Assembly (NCBI GenBank): GCA_963831005.1
Contig: CAWHOW010000022.1
Location: 33,343 to 97,342 of the forward strand
DNA length: 64,000 bases
From: CAWHOW01 sp963831005
Lineage (GTDB): Bacteria; Bacteroidota; Bacteroidia; Bacteroidales; CG2-30-32-10
Reading direction: 5' to 3'
A program made the translations under genes and the position numbers. Under the pieces are notes generated by a model that did not search any database, was not told the DNA's origin, and worked only from the letters and a program-made list of their open reading frames with translations. Positions 11,801 through 17,946 of this stretch are shown one piece after another (within the stretch, counting starts at the first letter, position 1; the number at the start of each line of letters is the position of its first letter).

Positions 11801-12018
11801 CCACCCCTGCTGCCCGTTGCGGAACAGGTACTGTTACTCTGGGTGCGGCTTCTTCAGGAACTATTAACTGGTATGCGGCTCTTACCGGTGGGGCTTCTCT
11901 TGGAACAGGTACTTCTTTCACTACTCCTTCCATTTCTGCTACCACTACTTATTATGTTGATGCTACGAAGTTGTACTTTAAAGCGGAAGTTGTACTTCTT
12001 CACCAAGGATTGCTGTAA
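5860..12018 (+). CDS. Giant secreted papain-like (C1A) protease with Ig/PKD-like repeats, main frame
   Basis: The TTG at 5860 is not a real start; this is the body of the gene that begins at 5420. The C1A catalytic domain spans about residues 25-245: oxyanion Gln and nucleophile in DQGQCGSCW, His in STDHAVVLVGW, Asn in YWILRNSWNTSWG. A PKD domain follows (AWSWTFGDGG), then many Ser/Thr/Gly-rich Ig-like repeats of two kinds. One is typified by NNGPVCSGS...AWSGPNSFSNATQSPTVS...TITVTDANGCSG, the other by RCGTGTVTLGA...INWYAALTGGASLGTGTSF. The frame is lost at 11967 through a 14-bp insertion. The intact continuation is the next entry, which ends in a T9SS signal. Likely an outer-membrane-attached or secreted adhesin-protease. 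Confidence 0.8.
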   Translation: MQATQHNINSYTPSLTSTLPSSFSWQSQCTPIKDQGQCGSCWTFAGTGFFEADIKILDGNTRNLSEQCLINCSPTTGDDGCQGGYCPATYWVSKGAVYESDCPYTSYSCDIVTGSATCINSCGTYPYHEKATSGILVPGENGKGIPPVDSIKKYIYNYGPVWIAVDAASTGWDNYTGGIWVETGTSTDHAVVLVGWKDTTVSDGSGGYWILRNSWNTSWGINGYMHISYASDAVGTDAEYLVYKGIIPHSVAPVAHFAAIPATSCTGLVQFTDSSTFVPTAWSWTFGDGGTSTLENPSHTYSSSGTYTVSLTATNSYGNNTLTRTNYVTIDLTPTPPTAPNVSRCGPGTVTLNASGGTNSSYYWYNASDSLLSTSSSYTTPSLTTTTTYYVEDLNVGSATYLSAATGMAAEIGASGNAAFAFNITNPSSANYLVVNGISACHYHQTGSDTTDIYYRTSTYVGNLASSTGWKQVFSGTSTSQAEIPLTTSFTIPPGGVYGVYVYIVNDGGVAASAPSTISDNNMTITTGSLIVAPTAVFTGGTTYTNYSIFGNVYYKTLSCISSQTACEAIINTPPTASASNNGAVCTGSTLSLTGGPSSMASYAWSGPNSFTSTSQSPTVSASATTAMAGTYTLTATDANGCSGTATTVVVVNTTPAITSTTPASRCGTGTVTLGAAASAGTINWYAALTGGASLGTGTSFTTPSISVTTTYYVAANSGSCTSSPRTAVTATVNTPPTATATNNGPVCVGSTLKLTGGPGSMSSYSWSGPNSFSNATQSPTVSASATAAMAGTYTITVSDVNGCSGTSSTSVTVSASPTASASNNGPVCTGSALNLTGGPGGMTTYAWSGPNSFSNATQSPSVSASATTAMAGTYTITVTNSSGCSSSASTVVTVNSAPSISGQPANSSVCSGSGIATFTVSAAGAGLTYQWQEYISSWNSLSNGGVYSGVLTSTLTITNPTAVMNGNKYRCIVSCTCSPSATSNGLATLTVNTPPTATASNNGPVCKGSALSLTGGPGSLTTYAWTGSNAFSNATQSPTVSPSATTAMAGTYTITVTDANGCSGTASTVVTVNTPPIATASNNGPVCANSALSLTGGPGSMTTYAWSGPNSFSNATQSPAVSANASTAMAGTYTITVTDANGCSGTASTVVTVNSLLPVSVSVSPSSNPVCSGTPVVFTATPTNGGTSPSYQWRVNGVNVGTNSNTYSYTPANLDAVICVLTSNAICPSGNPDTSNTVTMTVNVNIAPTVTASSNSPVCTGSALSLTGEPASMTTYAWTGPNAFSNATQSPTVSPSATTAMAGTYSLTVTDINGCSGTASTIVTVNVTPTITSTTPASRCGTGTVTLGAAASAGTINWYAALTGGASLGTGTSFTTPSISGTTTYYVDATVGSCTSSPRIAVTATVNTPPSATAGNNGPVCSGTPLSITGGPGSLTSYAWSGPNSFSNATQSPTVSASATAAMAGTYTITVTDANGCSGTASTVVVVNTTPTITSTTPAARCGTCTVNLGAASSGTINWYAALTGGASLGTGTSFTTPSISATTTYYVDATSGSCTSSPRTAVTATVNTPPTATASNNGPVCSGSTLSLTGGPGSLTSYAWSGPNSFSSATQSPTVSTTATTAMAGTYIITVTDANGCSGTASTVAVVNATPTITSTTPASRCGTGTVTLGAAASAGTINWYAALTGGASLGTGTSYTTPSVSATTTYYVAATNGSCTSSPRTAVSATVNTPPTATASNNGPVCSGTDLALTGGPASMTSYAWSGPNSFSNATQSPTVSATATTAMAGTYTITITDANGCSGTASTAVTVNATPTITVTPASRCGTGTVTLGATASAGNPKWYAALTGGVSLHTGTTYTTPSISVTTTYYVASTSGSCTTSPRIAVTATVNTPPTATAANNGPVCTGSALNLTGGPGSMTTYAWSGPNSFSNTTQSPSVSASATTAMAGTYTITITDANGCSGTASTVVTVNTTPSITSTTPAARCGTGTVTLGAASSGTINWYAALTGGASLGTGTSFTTPSISATTTYYVDATKLYFKAEVVLLHQGLL
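8845..10706 (+). repeat. Long intragenic duplication, copy A
   Basis: Matches 12039-13900 at a constant offset of 3,194 bp. Two stretches are almost identical: about 8985-9770 and about 10030-10706, with about one visible difference each. They are separated by diverged patches at about 8925-8985 and 9770-10030. The mosaic pattern fits duplication followed by gene conversion. Confidence 0.85.
11967..11980 (+). other. 14-bp frameshifting insertion
   Basis: Compared with parallel repeats (for example 10508-10520), 14 extra bases sit between GATGCTAC and AAGCGG. The first 12 (GAAGTTGTACTT) are identical to 11986-11997 just downstream, so local slippage or template switching is likely. The insertion ends in TTTAA and creates a stop in the downstream frame. 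Confidence 0.8.
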
Positions 12019-12038
12019 CAGCAACAGTCAATACGCCT

Positions 12039-13900
12039 CCAACAGCAACAGCAAGTAATAATGGACCCGTTTGTAAAGGTTCTGCTCTTTCTCTTACCGG
12101 TGGACCTGGCAGTTTGATTTCTTATTCTTGGAGCGGGCCTAATTCATTCTCGAATGCTACCCAAAGCCCTACTGTTTCTCCAAGCGCTACTACTGCTATG
12201 GCGGGTACTTATACCATTACTGTTACGGATGCCAACGGTTGCTCAGGCACAGCTTCTACTGTTGTTACTGTAAATACTCCACCTATTGCTACAGCAAGCA
12301 ACAATGGACCTGTTTGTGCCAATTCTGCCCTTTCTCTTACCGGTGGACCTGGTAGTATGACCACTTATGCCTGGAGTGGACCTAATTCATTCTCTAATGC
12401 TACTCAAAGCCCTGCTGTTTCTACTAATGCTTCTACTGCTATGGCCGGCACTTATACTATTACCGTTACTGATGCTAACGGTTGCTCAGGAACAGCTTCT
12501 ACTGTCGTTACTGTGAATTCGCTTCTTCCTGTTAGTGTTTCTGTGTCTCCTTCATCTAATCCTGTTTGCAGTGGAACTCCTGTTGTTTTTACTGCTACTC
12601 CTACTAATGGCGGAACTTCTCCTTCTTATCAATGGAGAGTTAATGGGGTAAATGTTGGAACAAATAGCAATACATACTCATACACTCCTGCTAATCTTGA
12701 TGCGGTTATCTGTGTTCTTACTTCTAATGCTATTTGTCCATCTGGCAACCCTGATACTTCTAATACGGTTACCATGACTGTTAATGTCAATATTGCACCA
12801 ACTGTTACTGCAAGCAGTAATAGCCCTGTTTGTACCGGTTCTGCTCTTTCGCTTACCGGCGAACCTGCCAGTATGACTACTTATGCTTGGACAGGTCCTA
12901 ATGCTTTTTCTAATGCCACTCAAAGTCCTACTGTTTCTCCAAGCGCTACTACTGCTATGGCTGGTACTTATAGCCTTACAGTTACAGATGCTAACGGTTG
13001 CTCTGGGACGGCTTCTACTGTTGTTGTTGTAAATATTACGCCTACTATTACAAGCACTACTCCGGCTGCTCGTTGCGGAACAGGTACTGTTAATCTTGGT
13101 GCTGCTGCATCTGCAGGTACTATTAACTGGTATGCGGCTCTTTCTGGTGGTGTTTCTCTTGGCACAGCTACTTCTTTCACTACTCCTTCTATTTCTGCTA
13201 CCACTACTTATTATGTGGATGCTACTGTAGGAAGTTGCACTTCTTCGCCAAGAATTGCTGTTACTGCTACTGTTAATACGCCACCATCGGCTACGGCAGG
13301 AAATAACGGACCTGTTTGCTCTGGCACTCCTCTTTCGATTACAGGTGGGCCTGGCAGCTTGACTTCTTATGCCTGGAGCGGTCCTAATTCATTCTCTAAT
13401 GCTACACAAAGTCCAACTGTTTCTGCCAGCGCCACTGCTGCTATGGCCGGTACTTATACCATTACCGTTACGGATGCCAATGGTTGTTCGGGAACCGCTT
13501 CTACTGTTGTTGTTGTTAATACTACGCCTACTATTACAAGCACTACCCCTGCTGCTCGTTGCGGAACGGGCACTGTTAATCTGGGTGCCGCTTCTTCAGG
13601 TACTATTAACTGGTATGCGGCTCTTACCGGCGGTGCTTCTCTTGGAACAGGGACTTCTTTCACTACTCCTTCCATTTCTGCTACCACTACTTATTATGTA
13701 GATGCTACAAGCGGAAGCTGTACTTCTTCTCCAAGAACTGCTGTTACGGCTACTGTTAATACTCCGCCCACTGCTACTGCAAGCAATAATGGACCTGTTT
13801 GTTCAGGTTCCACCCTTTCTCTTACTGGTGGACCTGGCAGTTTGACTTCTTATGCATGGAGCGGTCCTAACTCGTTCTCAAGTGCAACACAAAGTCCTAC
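12039..13900 (+). repeat. Long intragenic duplication, copy B
   Basis: Second copy of 8845-10706. The offset of 3,194 bp equals 1,060 codons plus 14 bp, so the duplication kept the reading frame and the 14-bp insertion at 11967 accounts for the shift. Confidence 0.85.
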
Positions 13901-15488
13901 TGTTTCTGCCAGCGCTACTACTGCCATGGCCGGTACTTATACCATTACTGTTACTGATGCAAATGGTTGTTCTGGTACCGCTTCTACGGCTGTGATTGTC
14001 AATACTCCTCCAACTGCATCTGCAAGCAATAATGGAGCGGTTTGTTCCGGATCAACGCTTTCTCTTATAGGCGGACCTGGCAGCCTATCTTCTTATGCCT
14101 GGAGCGGGCCTAACTCTTTCTCAAATGCTACACAAAGTCCTACTGTTTCTGCCAGCGCTACTACTGCCATGGCCGGAACTTACAGCCTAACCGTTACTGA
14201 TGCAAATGGTTGTTCTAGTATCGCTTCTACGGTTGCGGCTGTTAATGCGACACCTACTATTACTAGCACTACCCCTGCTGCAATTTGCGGTTCAGGTACT
14301 GTAAATCTGGGCGCTGTCGCTTCTACAGGTACCATAAACTGGTATGCGGCTCTTACTGGAGGAGCTTCACTTGGAACAGGCACTTCTTTCACTACTCCTA
14401 CTATTTCTGCTACTACGACATATTATGTAGATGCTACCAGCGGAAGCTGTACTTCTTCTCCAAGAATTGCTGTTATAGCCACTATAAATACAATTCCAAC
14501 GGCAACGGCAGCTAATAATGGGCCTGTTTGTTCCGGATCTGCACTATCACTGACAGGTGGACCTGGCAGTATGAGTACTTATGCATGGAGCGGTCCAAAC
14601 TCATTCTCAGATGTTACACAAAGCCCTACTGTTTCTGCAAGCGCTACTACTTCCATGGCCGGGATTTACTCTATTACGGTTACTGATGCTAATGGTTGTT
14701 CGGGTACGGCTGCTACTGTCGTTACAGTAACTTCATCACTTCCAGTAAGTGTATCAATTACGCCATCGGCTAACCCAATATGTAGTGGAGGCAATGTAGT
14801 ATTCACTGCCACACCGACTAATGGAGGGACTTTGCCGGTATATCAATGGATAGTTAATAGTAATGATGTAGGCACAAACAGCACGACTTATTCATATGCT
14901 CCAGCCAACCTCGATGCTGTTACATGTGTGCTTACTTCAAATGTAACTTGCCCTTCAGGCAATCCGGCTACTTCTAATATAGTTTCCATGGCCGTTAATC
15001 CGTTGCCTCCTACGCCTGTTATTACTCAAAGCAACGATACTTTATTGTCGAACTATGCAAATGGGAACCAATGGTATTATAATGAAGCTTCCAGCACATA
15101 CTCTATTGCCGGTGCAACAAATCAATATTACGTTCCATACACTTCAGGTAATTACTTTGTAATTGTAACCGATTCTGCCGGATGTGTTTCTGATACGTCT
15201 AACCTAATAAATATGGTTATAACGGGAATTTCTGGTATCAACGGTACAGATTTCGGAATCTATCCTAATCCTAGCAATGGAGTGTTTACAGTAAGCTTTG
15301 ACAGTAAATACTATCCTGATGCAACTATAACATTGATAAATGCGATAGGGCAACCATTACTTGAGGATAAGCTTGAAAACCATGCTGTAATAAAATTGGA
15401 TATTTCATATTTACCGCAAGGCATGTATTTCATGAAATTTGAAACATATCAATCAGTTTACCTGAAAAAAGTATTGGTTGTTAAATAG
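12114..15488 (+). CDS. C-terminal half of the giant C1A protease: Ig-like repeats and T9SS sorting domain
   Basis: This frame is really open from 11982, directly after the in-frame TAA created by the insertion at 11967-11980; the TTG at 12114 is unlikely to be a true start. It continues the same Ig-like repeats and ends with a typical T9SS type A domain: FGIYPNPSNGVFTVSF, then an INAIGQPL core, then GMYFMKFET and a basic end KKVLVVK. If the 14 bp are an error or recent insertion, the protein would be about 3,340 residues. As the sequence stands, the product of the upstream frame would have no sorting signal. Confidence 0.75.
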   Translation: MISYSWSGPNSFSNATQSPTVSPSATTAMAGTYTITVTDANGCSGTASTVVTVNTPPIATASNNGPVCANSALSLTGGPGSMTTYAWSGPNSFSNATQSPAVSTNASTAMAGTYTITVTDANGCSGTASTVVTVNSLLPVSVSVSPSSNPVCSGTPVVFTATPTNGGTSPSYQWRVNGVNVGTNSNTYSYTPANLDAVICVLTSNAICPSGNPDTSNTVTMTVNVNIAPTVTASSNSPVCTGSALSLTGEPASMTTYAWTGPNAFSNATQSPTVSPSATTAMAGTYSLTVTDANGCSGTASTVVVVNITPTITSTTPAARCGTGTVNLGAAASAGTINWYAALSGGVSLGTATSFTTPSISATTTYYVDATVGSCTSSPRIAVTATVNTPPSATAGNNGPVCSGTPLSITGGPGSLTSYAWSGPNSFSNATQSPTVSASATAAMAGTYTITVTDANGCSGTASTVVVVNTTPTITSTTPAARCGTGTVNLGAASSGTINWYAALTGGASLGTGTSFTTPSISATTTYYVDATSGSCTSSPRTAVTATVNTPPTATASNNGPVCSGSTLSLTGGPGSLTSYAWSGPNSFSSATQSPTVSASATTAMAGTYTITVTDANGCSGTASTAVIVNTPPTASASNNGAVCSGSTLSLIGGPGSLSSYAWSGPNSFSNATQSPTVSASATTAMAGTYSLTVTDANGCSSIASTVAAVNATPTITSTTPAAICGSGTVNLGAVASTGTINWYAALTGGASLGTGTSFTTPTISATTTYYVDATSGSCTSSPRIAVIATINTIPTATAANNGPVCSGSALSLTGGPGSMSTYAWSGPNSFSDVTQSPTVSASATTSMAGIYSITVTDANGCSGTAATVVTVTSSLPVSVSITPSANPICSGGNVVFTATPTNGGTLPVYQWIVNSNDVGTNSTTYSYAPANLDAVTCVLTSNVTCPSGNPATSNIVSMAVNPLPPTPVITQSNDTLLSNYANGNQWYYNEASSTYSIAGATNQYYVPYTSGNYFVIVTDSAGCVSDTSNLINMVITGISGINGTDFGIYPNPSNGVFTVSFDSKYYPDATITLINAIGQPLLEDKLENHAVIKLDISYLPQGMYFMKFETYQSVYLKKVLVVK

Positions 15489-15857
15489 ACTGCGGTAATA
15501 TAGTATTCATTATTTAGGTTATCAATTTTACTGAAGTTTCAGGTGGTTATTCTAATATAAGAAACCAGATTCTAATACATTATTAGCCCCTTGTTGGTCA
15601 GTGCATGACGACCCTTCACAATTTTCTCAACTGTTGTTTAGCAGACAGTTTAGCAATGTTAGAAACGTTACTTTTGCTACGGCAAAGCAGAAATTCTGGA
15701 ATATTGACTGTTACATTAGCAATACAGGGGCTGAAGGAAACTGGAGCACTCCTGTAAATGCCAATATTGCATAAACCTTAATCATTTCGGCACTTGATTT
15801 TGTGATATCCGCAATTGCGCACACGTTTCGCGCAGTTGCGGATACGACGTGCGCATT
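15489..15857. other. Intergenic region with possible coding remnant
   Basis: Between the two protease genes. A start-less open frame at 15556-15774 reads SQFSQLLFSRQFSNVRN and later NIDCYISNTGAEGNWS before a TAA. It looks more protein-like than chance but has no start and no family I recognise. The 21-bp array begins just after. Confidence 0.3.
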
Positions 15858-16025
15858 ACGATACGCGGCGTGCGCATTACGATACGCGGCGTACACAACA
15901 CGATACGCGGCGTACACAACACGATACGCGGCGTACACAACACGATACACGGCGTACACAACACGATACACGGCGTACACAACACGATACACGGCGTACA
16001 CAACACGATACGCAGCTTGCGCAAC
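15858..16025. repeat. 21-bp tandem array (8 units) flanked by inverted repeats
   Basis: Eight consecutive 21-bp units beginning ACGATACGCGGCGTACACAA, or with ACGATACACGG in the later units; less perfect units precede. The array is much richer in G+C than its surroundings. Perfect 9-bp inverted repeats flank it: GCAGTTGCG at 15832-15840 and CGCAACTGC at 16020-16028. The unit has no stop in most frames and 21 is a multiple of three, so spurious ORFs run through it on both strands. There are no spacers, so it is not CRISPR. Confidence 0.95.
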
Positions 16026-16194
16026 TGCCGAAACCACTAAAGGATATGCCGAAGTTGCCCGGGGAAGTACAATAAAGTGTATATGAGTTGGGGAAAGTGT
16101 TGTAAAGGCAGAAGTGGAAAAAGGAGTAATCGTTAGAAAGATTGTAAAGGAATAGAAAATAATTTCGTACTTTAGCATTTAAATATTTTAATAC

Positions 16195-17670
16195 ATGCGA
16201 AAACGATATTCTATTCTGCTCATATCCTTTGCCCTTATTCATTTATCAACCTCCAAAGGACAGAATATTGTCCGTGTTACCAGGGCTAACCAGGAACAAA
16301 CAATTAACCTTTCCACTGAACAAGTATTAGAAGTAAGGCTGCCAAGAAAAGCGGCAACAGGGTATGTTTGGTGCGAGGCTTCATCTGCAAACAGCAAATC
16401 AAACTCAATTGCACAAATCGGAGAAAGTGATTTTATTCATGATGCAGCTTCGGGAATATCTGCAAAAGGCAAATTGGTCGGACAATCTGGTACGCAAATA
16501 ATGAGGTTTATAGGTACTTCACAGGGAACTACCATATTTATATTAGAGCTAAAACAACCATGGGTAAAGGATGGAGAAGTTATGGACCGTTACACTATAA
16601 AAGTAGTCTCTGCCGGAAAATATACTGGTACATATACAGCTCCTCTTAAAACTATACAGAAATATGATAAGCCATTATCATCAGCAACATCAACTTTGCC
16701 TGCTTCATGGGACTGGCGACCACAAAGCACACCGATAAAGGATCAGGGAATTTGCGGAGATTGCTGGGCTTATGCTTCTGTAGGAATTTTTGAATGTAAT
16801 ATTTTAATACATGATAGTATTACCAGGGATATTTCTGAAGAATTTGTTACTGATTGCTATACAGCAGATAGCTGTAGCGGCTGTAGTGGTGGCTATTGTC
16901 CAAACCAGGCCTGGGTAGCTTCATATAAAGGAGCTAATGCTGATGGTGGTGGAGCGATATATGAAACAGAAGATCCAACAACTTGCAATAATACAGGTTT
17001 TACAGGGACTTGCGGAGCACCCTATACACCTCACGAATCAATTGACAGGTACAGAGATATTGGAGGTGAAGACCCAATTACAGAAGTACCACCTGTCGAT
17101 AGTATTAAATTTCATATTTATTATCATGGTCCTGTTTGGGTTGCTGTTAATGCAACTCATTGGGTCGACAATTGTAAAGGGATATGGGTAGAAACACACT
17201 TTAGCGACACGACAGATCATGCTGTCTGCCTGGTTGGATGGAAAGACACCATTGTTTCTGATAATAGCGGAGGTTACTGGATATTAAGAAATTCATATAG
17301 TACGAGTTGGGGTAATGAAGGATATTTGTATATATCATATGGAAGTGATTGTGTAGGCGCTAATGCAGATTACATTGTGTATAAAGGCGGCACTAATTCG
17401 GCAGGGTTAAATACAATTGATGCAAAATTAAATAAAGATATAATAATCTATCCTGATCCTGCCAATGATATTATTACAATTGAAGACAATTCTGTAACGA
17501 ATAAAAACGGGATAATTTCAATTTATAATATACAGGGGCAAATTCTATTACAGCAGCCTGTGATGCAAGATAAAACTAATATTAATATTTCAGCTTTTTC
17601 AAAAGGTGTTTATTTTGTAAAACTGAATAATGGAAATGGAATGCAAGTTAGAAAGTTTGTGAAAGAATAA
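16195..17670 (+). CDS. Secreted papain-like (C1A) protease with chagasin-like N-terminal domain and T9SS tail
   Basis: 491 residues from ATG at 16195, with an N-terminal signal peptide. A chagasin/I42-like domain covers about residues 25-145 (LPRKAATGYVW, then LELKQPW). The C1A catalytic domain covers about 160-400: DQGICGDCWAYA with the nucleophilic Cys, His in TTDHAVCLVGW, Asn in YWILRNSYSTSWG. A T9SS type A tail follows (IIIYPDPANDIITIED, then GVYFVKLNNG). Export is therefore through Sec and then the type IX system. The inhibitor-like domain may act as a propeptide that keeps the enzyme silent until secretion. It is the intact paralogue of the locus at 5420. Confidence 0.9.
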   Translation: MRKRYSILLISFALIHLSTSKGQNIVRVTRANQEQTINLSTEQVLEVRLPRKAATGYVWCEASSANSKSNSIAQIGESDFIHDAASGISAKGKLVGQSGTQIMRFIGTSQGTTIFILELKQPWVKDGEVMDRYTIKVVSAGKYTGTYTAPLKTIQKYDKPLSSATSTLPASWDWRPQSTPIKDQGICGDCWAYASVGIFECNILIHDSITRDISEEFVTDCYTADSCSGCSGGYCPNQAWVASYKGANADGGGAIYETEDPTTCNNTGFTGTCGAPYTPHESIDRYRDIGGEDPITEVPPVDSIKFHIYYHGPVWVAVNATHWVDNCKGIWVETHFSDTTDHAVCLVGWKDTIVSDNSGGYWILRNSYSTSWGNEGYLYISYGSDCVGANADYIVYKGGTNSAGLNTIDAKLNKDIIIYPDPANDIITIEDNSVTNKNGIISIYNIQGQILLQQPVMQDKTNINISAFSKGVYFVKLNNGNGMQVRKFVKE

Positions 17671-17857
17671 AATAATTATACAATATCAGCCATATATTCC
17701 TTATACTTTAATCACTTCAAAAGCAAATCTTTAATAAAATAATGATAATTGTCATTCTTTCGGCAATGAATCTTCTTAATTGAACCTTTGTTATCCCGTG
17801 CATAACAGGCAATTATCACGATTAAAAATTATCACAAAAATATTTCATCTTCACACC

Positions 17858-17886
17858 TTGCATTTCAATTAAAATATATATTTTTG
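17858..17886 (+). promoter_or_regulatory. Bacteroidota promoter of the hox operon
   Basis: A -33 TTG at 17858-17860, an 18-bp spacer, and a -7 box TATTTTTG at 17879-17886 that fits TAnnTTTG exactly. The predicted transcription start is about 17893, directly in front of the Rex operator. Confidence 0.7.
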
Positions 17887-17893
17887 ATGCAAA

Positions 17894-17911
17894 TTGTTAA
17901 TGGTTTAACAA
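17894..17911. promoter_or_regulatory. Rex operator of the hox operon
   Basis: TTGTTAATGGTTTAACAA is a perfect palindrome with 7-bp arms and a 4-bp centre, the geometry of the known Rex consensus TTGTGAAnnnnTTCACAA. It sits at the predicted +1, where bound Rex would block transcription. The rex gene is the last gene of the same cluster. Confidence 0.85.
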
Positions 17912-17946
17912 ATAGATATTCACTTATAAAACATCGCGGAGGAAAA

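Noticed and set aside
7665..13687. Antisense ORFs of 65-111 codons opposite the giant protease
   Set aside because: They arise from the biased codon use of Thr/Ser/Ala-rich repeats and recur with each repeat.
15858..16025. CRISPR array
   Set aside because: Units are directly adjacent with no unique spacers and there are no cas genes. The same holds for the arrays at 29085 and 46647.
15802..16086. Repeat-containing ORFs on both strands over the 21-bp array
   Set aside because: All result from a stop-free 21-bp unit (a multiple of three); no ribosome binding site, no signal peptide, and several overlapping frames are equally open.
17884..17946. Longer hoxF start at 17884
   Set aside because: The extra 21 codons would lie on the -7 box and Rex operator. 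ATG 17947 has a strong GGAGG and gives the usual protein length.
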